Both the position numbers and the translations under genes were made by a program. The notes beneath the pieces are model-generated. The model was not told the DNA's origin. It worked only from the letters and a program-made list of their open reading frames with translations, and ran no database searches. Positions 28,381 through 37,199 of a DNA stretch of 49,263 nt are shown here, in pieces; position 1 is the stretch's first letter, and each line of letters begins with the position of its first letter. The stretch comes from a bacterium (lineage in GTDB: Bacteria > Patescibacteriota > Minisyncoccia > Minisyncoccales > CG1-02-41-26): contig JAUSHZ010000025.1 of the NCBI GenBank assembly GCA_030648255.1, positions 1 through 49,263 of the forward strand, given 5' to 3'.

Positions 28381-28515
28381 TTATTTCTAAATAGAAAACA
28401 GAGTTGACCCCTATTTCCCCTTTATCTAAAATAAAAACGTTTATGCTATAATATATTAAGGTCGAGCTGTAAAATATTTTTATATTTTTAAATTAAATTA
28501 TTGCAATAAAAAAAT

Positions 28516-29979
28516 ATGATAGAAAAACTCAAAAATAAAAAAGTTCGTGTTGGAATGGCATTCGGCGTGGCTGCTATCGCTGGAATAGTGTTGTTCCAGG
28601 GTGCTATACCAAAAGCGGAAAGCTCAGTGAAAATTAATGCAATTTCTCCAAACCAGGGTGCTGCTGGAACGGAAGTTGTGATAACCGGTTCTGGATTTTC
28701 ATCGTCAGTTCAAGGAATCACCGGTACTCAAATAAACGGAAAGGTGTACGCTCCAGGCAACTACATTTTAATTCAAAGTGAGGTTCTCGAACAACCCATT
28801 CTTTCGCCTGACGGCAAAACGCTAACATTTCATGTTACTCTTATTTCCGACAAAGTTAAGGCGGACTGCGCAGCGAGCTTAGCTAAAATAAAGCCTGGAT
28901 CGTGCAAAGTACAAATCAAAGTGGTGAATGCATATGGTAAGATGAGCCTTGGTCAATATTTTACTATCACAAGTCTCGTGAGTAAAAAACTTACGTACAC
29001 AATCGAAAAACTTGATATGCCAGCACCTGCAATTGTTCATGCCGTGATTCCAGGTCAAAGTTGGAAAGGCGACGATGTGATGCGTATTCGGGTTAGTGCA
29101 CCTGCGACCAATGGAGATACAATAACCGGAGTAATATTCTCAATGGCAACGAACCCAGATGCCTTGGGTACCGGTTATCAGCAATGTGCCTATTTTTATC
29201 CCACAAGTACACCTGACAGTTCTCTCGCAAGCGATGGGACGAGAGTACGGATGCAAGAAGATGGATCGACTGGTTATTGGGGTGGGACGCTTGGTATAGA
29301 TGGCGGCGTATTCATATGGGATCCACAACAGATTCCAGTGGGTTGTTTAGCATATATTGGTGGTTTTCCTCTAGCTCCTGGCGAGCATAAGGACTTTACC
29401 GTAAACATGAAGATGTACGCTCAAAATTACGCATTGGAAGCAGATGGAACATACACACCTCCAGTAGGACAGTCAAAGACATTTAATCTTATGGTTAAAG
29501 CTCGCGCATTATATTTCGGAACTGGTGGTTATGTGATAGATAATTCTCCAGAAAACGGCTATGACAGCACCTTCGATTATTCTGCCGGTTATGGTGGCAA
29601 TGAAATGCGTAGGAGTTTAAGCACATTAATCACAAGCGACCCAATCCAAATAATTCCTCAATCAATACCAACGCCAGCCGGATATTTTACGACAGTTGCA
29701 ACGACGCAATACACAGCAACAGGTACTAATCCTCGTATTATGTATTGGTGGGGAAAAGTAAATCAACATACCGATACAAACGGAAATTGGCTTACTGATT
29801 CCGATGGAATTTCTGGAGCAGATCTAGACAAGCTAACATATTGTAAAAAGTTTTATCAAAATACTATCGGCATTGAAGATTATATATTGGAGACGACAGA
29901 CACATGGCGTGATCGTGGGAATGTTGGTGGGCCGTATACTTCAACTAAAATGTCTACAAAGTGTTTGCAATCAAATTGA
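28516..29979 (+). CDS. Surface/secreted protein with IPT/TIG domain
   Basis: N-terminal TM; IPT/TIG-like 'INAISPNQGAAGTEVVITGSGFSSSV'. Confidence 0.65.
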   Translation: MIEKLKNKKVRVGMAFGVAAIAGIVLFQGAIPKAESSVKINAISPNQGAAGTEVVITGSGFSSSVQGITGTQINGKVYAPGNYILIQSEVLEQPILSPDGKTLTFHVTLISDKVKADCAASLAKIKPGSCKVQIKVVNAYGKMSLGQYFTITSLVSKKLTYTIEKLDMPAPAIVHAVIPGQSWKGDDVMRIRVSAPATNGDTITGVIFSMATNPDALGTGYQQCAYFYPTSTPDSSLASDGTRVRMQEDGSTGYWGGTLGIDGGVFIWDPQQIPVGCLAYIGGFPLAPGEHKDFTVNMKMYAQNYALEADGTYTPPVGQSKTFNLMVKARALYFGTGGYVIDNSPENGYDSTFDYSAGYGGNEMRRSLSTLITSDPIQIIPQSIPTPAGYFTTVATTQYTATGTNPRIMYWWGKVNQHTDTNGNWLTDSDGISGADLDKLTYCKKFYQNTIGIEDYILETTDTWRDRGNVGGPYTSTKMSTKCLQSN

Positions 29980-30032
29980 TTCTCAACAAAGAAAGCAAAG
30001 ACCAATATTTTACCATTATAAGTCGCGATACT

Positions 30033-30064
30033 AAAACCCCCAATAAGCATTGGGGGTTTTATCT
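30033..30064 (+). terminator. Intrinsic terminator
   Basis: AAAACCCCCAATaagcATTGGGGGTTTTAT. Confidence 0.9.
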
Positions 30065-30065
30065 G

Positions 30066-30145
30066 GCTCCGCTCGCTTGCACTGAGCACTGGTGTGCTCA
30101 GCATCTTCCTCGCCTTCGCTCCTTGAGCTGATATTAGAACCTGTT
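30066..30145 (+). repeat. ~80-bp direct repeat copy 2 with perfect hairpin CTGAGCAC-TGGT-GTGCTCAG
   Basis: Read directly; see 28301-28380. Confidence 0.8.
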
Positions 30146-30164
30146 TGGTAAAATTTTAAGTATT

Positions 30165-31283
30165 TTAAAAGCAAAAACCCCTTAAGTTTTCTTTATGGAT
30201 TATTTTATAATCATCTTCCCATAAAGAGGGCTTTTTCGTTTTGACGGTTTCGCCCCACTTTATTTCATAGCCAGATAATTTACGGTTCTTCTCCTCAATA
30301 AAATCAACTTCTTGCTTATTAAAACTTCGCCAAAAATATTGTTCAAGATCTATTTGATGATAAGATCTGTATTTCATACGCTCAGCAATAATAAAGTTTT
30401 CCCACAAAGCACCTACATCATTCCTATTTTCTAGGGAATTAAAATCATTAATAATGGCATTTCTAATACCAACATCATAAAAATAAATTTTCTTGAGTTT
30501 AGACATTTCTTTTCTTTTATTTTTAAAAAATGGCCGTAGACGAAAAATAATAAAACTTTTTTCTAAAAGGTCAACATAACGTTCAACGGTATTTTTATCT
30601 AATCCCAACTTGTTCGAAAGCTCTAAATATGAATATTGCGAACCTATCTGCAAAGCTAACGCTTTTAAAAGATTATAAATGATATCTGAACTTTTTACCT
30701 GTTGAAAAGCAAGAATATCTTTATAAACAGAACTTGAGGCCAACTCACGCAAGATAATCTTTTTTTCCGCAAAAGAGGCCTGGCTCACAACCTCTGGATA
30801 TGTCCCGAATATCAAAAGATGATCAATCTCCTTAAGCATTTTTAAATAATCGCCAGAGTAAATCTCCTCCAAAGAAAGTGGAAAAAGATTATAAACATAC
30901 TTTCTGCCCGTTAATGGCTCTTGGGTATTATCTAAAAGATTAATACTAGATGATCCAGTAACAATAATCTGCTTTTTGGTTTTATAATAATCTACCAAAA
31001 GCTTGAGGGTGTTACCGATATCTTCTACTTTTTGGGCTTCATCTATAATAATAATTCTGGCGTTGCCAATTAATTGCTTTAAAAACTCTAAATCTTTATT
31101 TTTTAAATTTTCTCTCTCTGTTATATTGTCGCAATTAAAAAAAACAATCTCGTTAGACTTAAAGCTTTCCTGAAATTCATTGACCAGGGTAGTTTTGCCT
31201 ATTTGGCGCGCTCCAGTAATAATTAAAATTTTACCTTTAAAAAACCTCTTTTTTAACTGTTCTTTTAATAATCTCTTGTACAT
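30165..31283 (-). CDS. AAA+ ATPase with DUF4143
   Basis: 'ITGARQIGKTTLVNEF', 'RIIIIDEAQKVEDIG', 'IIVTGSSSINL', C-terminal 'EVDFIEEKNRKLSGYEIKWG'. Confidence 0.85.
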   Translation of the reverse strand: MYKRLLKEQLKKRFFKGKILIITGARQIGKTTLVNEFQESFKSNEIVFFNCDNITERENLKNKDLEFLKQLIGNARIIIIDEAQKVEDIGNTLKLLVDYYKTKKQIIVTGSSSINLLDNTQEPLTGRKYVYNLFPLSLEEIYSGDYLKMLKEIDHLLIFGTYPEVVSQASFAEKKIILRELASSSVYKDILAFQQVKSSDIIYNLLKALALQIGSQYSYLELSNKLGLDKNTVERYVDLLEKSFIIFRLRPFFKNKRKEMSKLKKIYFYDVGIRNAIINDFNSLENRNDVGALWENFIIAERMKYRSYHQIDLEQYFWRSFNKQEVDFIEEKNRKLSGYEIKWGETVKTKKPSLWEDDYKIIHKENLRGFCF

Positions 31284-31349
31284 AATTTTGTGATTCTATT
31301 CACAATTTTATAATGAATTTTGATGTATGTCAAGCAGGTTTATCCACAA

Positions 31350-31382
31350 CTAAAAAGCCCTTATAAATAAAGGCTTTTTATC
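31350..31382. terminator. Intrinsic-terminator-like hairpin
   Basis: AAAAAGCCcTTATaaATAAaGGCTTTTTAT. Confidence 0.7.
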
Positions 31383-31607
31383 GGTGCTCCGCCTATTAGA
31401 CGAAGCCTGCCCCGTATACAGCTCGCTGTTATGCTGGGGTCCGAACATTATGTACTCCGTGCGCCACGAGTTGCGCCAGTGAAACATCTAACTGGTTTTT
31501 CCCGAATTTTGAGGAATAAAAAAGGGCCTACTATTACATAAATTGTGGCTGACCCCATTTCCTCCATCTCCATTGTTAATAAACATTAAAACTTCTTTAC
31601 ATAATAA

Positions 31608-31640
31608 CTAAAAAGGGGGAGGGTTGATACCTCCTCCTTA
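31608..31640 (-). terminator. Terminator-like hairpin downstream of pyrF
   Basis: Minus strand AAGGAGGAGGTatcaacCCTCCCCCTTTTTAG. Confidence 0.5.
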
Positions 31641-31670
31641 AATTCCAATCTTTTCAAATCGGTTTATAGT

Positions 31671-32441
31671 TTATATTTTAAGAAGCCCTGCTCGAATCTC
31701 TTCCAAAGTTCGCTCAACTGCTTCTCTCGGATTCTGTGGCAACCCCTTGTCGTTTGGTTTGGCTCCTAAAACCGGTCTACCCAAAACAATTCTATCAGCA
31801 CCGCCCTTAATTGCTTTTTCGGGAGTCAAGGCTCTGCTTTTTTCTTGATCGTCGCCCCCAACAAGCGACCATTCAGGACGAATATTCGGCGTATTAAGAG
31901 AAAGCACCAATTCGAATCTTTTAGTTACAATGTCAACCTCTTGAGGAGAAAGAATTAATCCGCCAAGCCCGGCTAATCGAGCCATGCGAGCGAATCTGAG
32001 AACACCAGCTTTAGTTGAACAGGTGAATATAGCCTGGCACTCTTCTTCATCAATGCTGGTTAATACTGAAACCCCAAGCACCTCTGTGGTGCCACCAAGA
32101 ATTTCTTGAACAGCATGCATGCCGTCAATACCAGCACAACACATAACTGTCAGAATCTCTGGCTTTACTTCTGCCAACATCTCACCATCGGTTTGCATCG
32201 TGTGCGGAATATCAATGAGCTTAAGGTCAGCGAATACTTTCAGACCAAGATCGTGAAGTTTAGTGATTAAGCCGTAGCCAACCGCTCGTAAAACCGAGTT
32301 CACCTTGATGTAAACTCCCAGTCCTTGGAGTTCCTTGGCTAAAATCAAAACTTTCGCATCAACCCCACAGATGCCACCGCATTCTTTTGGGGAATAATCA
32401 GCAGCCACAATCAATCTTTCTTCAGGTGTCCATACTTTCAT
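31671..32441 (-). CDS. pyrF: Orotidine 5'-phosphate decarboxylase
   Basis: 'VFADLKLIDIPHTMQTD' (DxKxxDIP active site), 'GADRIVLGRPVLGA'. Confidence 0.85.
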   Translation of the reverse strand: MKVWTPEERLIVAADYSPKECGGICGVDAKVLILAKELQGLGVYIKVNSVLRAVGYGLITKLHDLGLKVFADLKLIDIPHTMQTDGEMLAEVKPEILTVMCCAGIDGMHAVQEILGGTTEVLGVSVLTSIDEEECQAIFTCSTKAGVLRFARMARLAGLGGLILSPQEVDIVTKRFELVLSLNTPNIRPEWSLVGGDDQEKSRALTPEKAIKGGADRIVLGRPVLGAKPNDKGLPQNPREAVERTLEEIRAGLLKI

Positions 32442-32454
32442 GATTCTTTTCCTT

Positions 32455-32786
32455 TCATTTGTTTAGTGATTCAAAAATTCTTCTTACCAAATCTTCCGGA
32501 TCACTATCTATAACAATCTCCGCTTTGCTCGGTTTCTCGGCAGTTCTTATGGAGGGAATTATTATGCTATCAACAAATCCCCCCGAACCCTCAAGCAATC
32601 CAATAACTTTATCCTCGCCCTCGTCATACATAAGGGTAAATTCATTTAATGTGCCGAACCTACCAGCAATAAAAATACCAACATCGCAGGTTCTTGTGCA
32701 AATTAAATCTTGAACTTCTTTTCTAAAACCATAGAAACCTCCTTTCAAATATAACCCCTTAAAAGGGTATTTGTTAATAATGCGAA
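32455..32786 (-). pseudogene. 5'-truncated LOG/TIGR00725-like nucleotide-binding protein remnant
   Basis: 'GIFIAGRFGTLNEFTLMYDEGEDKVIGLLEGSGG' present but N-terminal Rossmann part absent; only TTG start in frame; reading frame opens at about 32786. Confidence 0.5.
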
Positions 32787-32855
32787 ACTTTAATTCAAAT
32801 TCTATCCTAAGCCGATTTTTCTAAAAATCAAGCGCTTGCCAATATTTAAAAATCA

Positions 32856-32888
32856 AAAAGCCGTAATGGTTTCCCATTACGGCTTTAA
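32856..32888. terminator. Hairpin terminator
   Basis: AAAAAGCCGTAATGGtttcCCATTACGGCTTTAAAA. Confidence 0.7.
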
Positions 32889-32959
32889 AATTCCTCAATT
32901 GCTTCTTTGCTTAACGCCATTCCAACCAAAAACGCCATCATTGGCGTTTTGTTTTACGA

Positions 32960-32980
32960 GCTCCGCGGGTAGGATTCGAA
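32960..32980 (-). repeat. Isolated duplicate of the tRNA-Asn 3' end (21 nt)
   Basis: GCTCCGCGGGTAGGATTCGAA identical to 33098-33118. Confidence 0.85.
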
Positions 32981-33069
32981 GAGTTTGCCCGAAGGCATTG
33001 CTCCCTCGCCAGCTGGCTCGGGACAATTCGGGGATAGATTCTCATAACACGCCACACAGAGCAACCAAA

Positions 33070-33093
33070 AACCTCCCTTGTTGGGAGGATTTT
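33070..33093 (-). terminator. Hairpin downstream of tRNA-Asn
   Basis: AAACCTCCCTTGTTGGGAGGATTTT. Confidence 0.6.
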
Positions 33094-33098
33094 GCTTG

Positions 33099-33378
33099 CT
33101 CCGCGGGTAGGATTCGAACCTACAACCTAGAAATTACACTTATCCTATGGTTTCCCAAAGGCGTGGACTATATCTTCACCATGTCCGCTTTTAACGGATT
33201 TAGGTGTCTCGGTATCTAGTCTCTACGGCGTCCTCGCAAAAGCGAGTTCCCACGGTATTACCCATCCGTCTTTTGACGAATTAGGGCTTCACCGTTATCC
33301 CGAGAAGTTCATTTCAAAATTTCTTTTGAAAGCTGCGATATTTCACAGTTTCCCGCGCTACCATTGCGCCACCGCGGA
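33099..33378 (-). tRNA. tRNA-Asn(GUU), interrupted by a group I intron (exons 33345-33378 and 33099-33136)
   Basis: Spliced 72-nt cloverleaf TCCGCGG-TG-GCGC-AATGGTA-GCGC-G-GGAAA-CTGTTAA-TTTCT-AGGTT-GTAGG-TTCGAAT-CCTAC-CCGCGGA-G. Confidence 0.88.
33137..33344 (-). ncRNA. Compact ORF-less group I self-splicing intron (~208 nt)
   Basis: 5' exon ends in U; P1 CUGU:GCAG with U.G at the splice site; R-like GAGACTAGATACCGAGAC; S-like GGTGAAGATATAGTCC (P7 GACTA/TAGTC); terminal G. Confidence 0.87.
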
Positions 33379-33438
33379 TTATCAAATTTAACGAATATTA
33401 AATTTATGTTCTAACTCTAACCTATTTTGTTATTTTTT

Positions 33439-33891
33439 TCAAGAAAAAATACTGATAAATAAAGAGAACGCTATAAAAAAGAATAGGGCAAGTAAAATAA
33501 AACCTATAGTCCAATAAAATATAGTTGCAATGGTGGTCTTTTCTTTCACTTTATTTTTCTTATAACTGCAACCCCTTATAATTGCTATCCCTATCCTAAC
33601 GCCCAATGCAATATTAAAAAGAATAATGAGCGTTCCAACAGTTAACGGAATAAAACTCCTATCTTCATTAACTCCAAAAAATAACCAAATAAACAAAAAA
33701 TCGGTAAAGACAGAGCCGAGCAACCATAAAATTCCGAAAAAAATTACCCATGGCTTCGGTTTATTTTCCAATTTTCTTATTAGTCCGGATAAAAAACGCC
33801 TTTCAGAGTTAATCCTTTGCTGGACAGCATCTTCATTCATTCCTTCAAAAAAATCTTCGTTGCCTTTTTGGATATTTTTATTGTTATTCAT
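33439..33891 (-). CDS. Membrane protein of unknown function
   Basis: 150 aa ORF, three hydrophobic segments. Confidence 0.5.
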   Translation of the reverse strand: MNNNKNIQKGNEDFFEGMNEDAVQQRINSERRFLSGLIRKLENKPKPWVIFFGILWLLGSVFTDFLFIWLFFGVNEDRSFIPLTVGTLIILFNIALGVRIGIAIIRGCSYKKNKVKEKTTIATIFYWTIGFILLALFFFIAFSLFISIFS

Positions 33892-33896
33892 AAAAA

Positions 33897-34214
33897 TTAA
33901 AGGCCGATAAATTTAAAAGCGGTTTCGAAAAACTCTTCTATGCCAAGCATAACGGCTATTAAGAGCAAGAATAAAATGGCAAAAATTAAAAGCTTTTTTA
34001 ATATACTCTTTTCACGGTAAATAATTCCCATTGAGCGCCCGAACCTAGAAAATAAAGTTAGAGCTGCGTAAACTCCAAAAACAATTAAAATTAAAAAGCC
34101 AATTATTCTAGCAAACCATAAGTTTCCAATCCCATAAATTGAAGAAATTGCCAAAACCAAAAACAAAGGAATTGTCAAAACCAGCAGTAATTTAAAAACT
34201 ATTTTGCGAGGCAT
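33897..34214 (-). CDS. Membrane protein of unknown function
   Basis: 105 aa ORF, three hydrophobic segments. Confidence 0.5.
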   Translation of the reverse strand: MPRKIVFKLLLVLTIPLFLVLAISSIYGIGNLWFARIIGFLILIVFGVYAALTLFSRFGRSMGIIYREKSILKKLLIFAILFLLLIAVMLGIEEFFETAFKFIGL

Positions 34215-34216
34215 TA

Positions 34217-35422
34217 TTAATAATCTCTTAATTTTTGCAGGCCTTTTAGTTTGCGGATTTTTTCTAAGGCCTTGGCTTGAATTTGTCTAATTCTTTCACG
34301 AGTTACGCCAAACTCCTCTCCCACTTCTTCTAATGTATGGGTAATATTGTCATCAATGCCAAAACGCAAGCCCAAAATTTTTCTTTCTCTGGCAGTTAGC
34401 TCGGCTGAAATTTCAGCTAGCCGTTCTTTTAACAAATTACGAGCCGCTTCAACCGAAGGAAGCGGAGTTTTATCATCAGGGATAAATTCAGCTAGAATGC
34501 TATCTTTATCGTCATCTCCCACTGGGGTTTCCAAAGAAACAGCTTTTTGTTTTATTTTTCGCAATTGATGGACTTTTTCCACTTCAATGCCCATTTCCGA
34601 AGCAATTTCTTCCGCTAAAGGAGAGCGGCCTAGGGTTTGCAAAAGCCGTTTTCTTACTTTTTCATATTTGCTCAATGTTTCCACCATATGAACGGGTATT
34701 CTGATGGTGCGAGATTGGTCGGCTAAGGCTCTGGTAATGGCTTGCCTTATCCACCAAGTGGCATATGTTGAAAATTTATAACCCTTTGTCCAATCAAATT
34801 TTTCTACAGCGCGGAAAAGCCCTAAGTTTCCTTCTTGGATTAAATCAAGCAAGGTTAAATTTGGGCTTCTACCAACATATTTTTTGGCAATAGAAACAAC
34901 CAACCGCAAATTGGCTTGAGCTAGTTTTTTCTTTGCGTCTAAATCTCCTTTTTCAATCATTCGGGCCAGTTCTTTTTCTTCTTTAGCTGAAATCATTGAA
35001 ACACTGCCAATTTCTTTTAAATACATTTGCACGGAGTCAATTTTTGGGTGGATATTTTCAAGCGCTCTCTTTTTACTTGGAGTAATTGGCTCATCAGCTT
35101 CTAAAAATCCTTTTCTCTCTAAAATATCAATGCCTTCCTGATACAGAGCGTCAAAAAATCTTTCCAAGCCAGGAATGTCTTGCTCAAAATTTGGAAAAAT
35201 CCTTAAAATTTCGCTGGTTGTAACAAAATGCCTAATCTTGCCTTTTTCTAAAATTGGCTGGGTTTTATCCAAAGTAAAAATATCCCCTTTTTTTACTTTT
35301 CTTACTTTTATTTTTTCTTTGGGGTCAACTATTTTTTTAAATGTTGATTTTGCCAGCTTTGCTTTCTTTTTATTTTCTGGGCTTTGATACGGGACAATAA
35401 CTTTTTTTATTTTTTTTGGCAT
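34217..35422 (-). CDS. rpoD: RNA polymerase primary sigma factor (sigma-70)
   Basis: 'DLIQEGNLGLFRAVEKFDWTKGYKFSTYATWWIRQAITRALADQSRTIRIPVHM', 'TLEEVGEEFGVTRERIRQIQAKALEKIRK'. Confidence 0.96.
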   Translation of the reverse strand: MPKKIKKVIVPYQSPENKKKAKLAKSTFKKIVDPKEKIKVRKVKKGDIFTLDKTQPILEKGKIRHFVTTSEILRIFPNFEQDIPGLERFFDALYQEGIDILERKGFLEADEPITPSKKRALENIHPKIDSVQMYLKEIGSVSMISAKEEKELARMIEKGDLDAKKKLAQANLRLVVSIAKKYVGRSPNLTLLDLIQEGNLGLFRAVEKFDWTKGYKFSTYATWWIRQAITRALADQSRTIRIPVHMVETLSKYEKVRKRLLQTLGRSPLAEEIASEMGIEVEKVHQLRKIKQKAVSLETPVGDDDKDSILAEFIPDDKTPLPSVEAARNLLKERLAEISAELTARERKILGLRFGIDDNITHTLEEVGEEFGVTRERIRQIQAKALEKIRKLKGLQKLRDY

Positions 35423-35423
35423 A

Positions 35424-37199
35424 TTAAGCAGGTCTATGTTTAGTTAAGAAATTAATTTTATCCATTACTTCTTTTTGTTTTGATAAATCGCTTGTTCTTT
35501 CTGCTAATTTTAGCTCATCCCCGTATTTTTTCAACTGGTCTTGCCAAGCAACCCTTCTAAAGCCTTCCAAGCAAACTTGAATTTCTTGTTCTGGATCTTC
35601 AACCTCATCACTTTCTGCTTGGAAAAAACAAACATCTAAGGCTGTTTTTATTTCTATGTCGCCTTCAAAATCTTTAATAGCATTTTCTATGGTGGCTATA
35701 TCGCAAACCGCTTTTTCTTTAAAACAAGCGAGCACAGTTTTAAATTGAGGGGAAAACAGGTTAATATCATCTTGGTCCATAAAATCCAGAAGTTGAGGTG
35801 TTTTTAAAGTTAGGGCTAAAATCTTTTCTTCTAATAATTGCTGGCGGTTTTTTTCGTTTTTCGTTAAAACTTCCACATTCGTTGAAGCTTTAGCGGACAG
35901 GTCGGTGGGCAAGGGCAATTTTCTTAATTCTTCAAAAATTGACTCTGTTGAAACTCCCAAGGCGTTTGCAAGTTTTTGCGCCCAATGCGAAACCAAGATA
36001 CTGTTCGGCAATTTTTTAATTTGAGGCAATAATAAATTAGCAATTTGCTTTTTGCTTTGAGGAGTTTGGCCTTTGAATTTTAAAAAAGCGTCTTCAAAGT
36101 AAAATTCGGTTATATCTTTTGCCTCATCAATAGCTTTTTGCCAATTCGCTGGACTCTCAGAGATTATGTCGGCTGGGTCTTTGGTTTCTGGCATTAAAAT
36201 AACTTTTATATCAAAATTTTCTTTCTGGGCTAAGTCAATTCCCCTACCAGTGGCCGAACTCCCAGCTGTGTCTCTATCAAAAGCAGTGTATAAATTGTTG
36301 GTATATCGCTTAATAAACCCGAGCTGAAAATTTGTTAAAGCAGTTCCACTGGCTGCTACCGTGTTTTCAAACCCAGCCTGATGCGACAAAATAACATCCA
36401 TATAGCCTTCGGTTAAAATACAAAAATTATGCTTTCTAATTTCCATTTTGGCAAGATGTAATCCGTAAAGCGCTCGGCTCTTGTCATATAACAAAGTATT
36501 GGGCGTGTTTAAATATTTTGGGCCTTCGTCCTTGTTGCCTTCTATAAAATCTGTTTTCCGAGCGCCAAATCCAATAACCTGTGAATTAATATCAAAAATC
36601 GGAAACATAATTCTGCCCCTAAACCTGTCGTATGGCGTTTGATTATTTTCTTGTGAAACAGCCAAGCCTGCTTTTATAATTTCATCTCTCGTAAATCCCC
36701 TGCCCACCAAAAAATCGCTTAATGCCCGCCACTGGTCAACCGAATAGCCCAACCGCCATTTAGTTATTGTTTCATGAGTAAGCCCTCTTTTTTTAAGATA
36801 CTCTTGGCATTTTTTGCCAGAAACAGTTTCTCCGAATTGTTTTTCAAAAAACTTTGTGGCCAACTCGCAAATTTCCAACAAACGAGTTCTTTCGGTTTGG
36901 TCTTGGGGCTTAAAATCGCTTAATTCAACCCCAGCTCTTTTGGCTAAAATTCTTAAAGCATCGACAAACTCAATGCCCTCGATTTTCATTATAAAATCAA
37001 ACACGGACCCACTTTGACCACATCCGAAGCATTTGAACATTTGCCTGCTTGGGGACACAAAAAAAGAAGGCCCTTTTTCTTGATGAAAAGGACACCTGGC
37101 TCTTAAGTTTATACCAGTTTTTTCCAGCTTTAAATAACCAGAAACCACTTCAACAATATCCAACCGCTCTTTTATTTGTTGAACCTGCGCATTTGCCAT
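35424..37199 (-). CDS. dnaG: DNA primase
   Basis: Zinc finger 'CPFHQEKGPSFFVSPSRQMFKCFGCG', TOPRIM 'LTEGYMDVILSHQAGFENTVAASGTALT'. Confidence 0.95.
   Translation of the reverse strand: MANAQVQQIKERLDIVEVVSGYLKLEKTGINLRARCPFHQEKGPSFFVSPSRQMFKCFGCGQSGSVFDFIMKIEGIEFVDALRILAKRAGVELSDFKPQDQTERTRLLEICELATKFFEKQFGETVSGKKCQEYLKKRGLTHETITKWRLGYSVDQWRALSDFLVGRGFTRDEIIKAGLAVSQENNQTPYDRFRGRIMFPIFDINSQVIGFGARKTDFIEGNKDEGPKYLNTPNTLLYDKSRALYGLHLAKMEIRKHNFCILTEGYMDVILSHQAGFENTVAASGTALTNFQLGFIKRYTNNLYTAFDRDTAGSSATGRGIDLAQKENFDIKVILMPETKDPADIISESPANWQKAIDEAKDITEFYFEDAFLKFKGQTPQSKKQIANLLLPQIKKLPNSILVSHWAQKLANALGVSTESIFEELRKLPLPTDLSAKASTNVEVLTKNEKNRQQLLEEKILALTLKTPQLLDFMDQDDINLFSPQFKTVLACFKEKAVCDIATIENAIKDFEGDIEIKTALDVCFFQAESDEVEDPEQEIQVCLEGFRRVAWQDQLKKYGDELKLAERTSDLSKQKEVMDKINFLTKHRPA

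Noticed and set aside
32836-33219. 127-aa plus-strand ORF ('SSAGRIRRVCPKALLPRQLA...')
   Set aside because: Reads antisense through the tRNA-Asn 3' exon, its duplicate and part of the intron; typical spurious ORF over an RNA gene.
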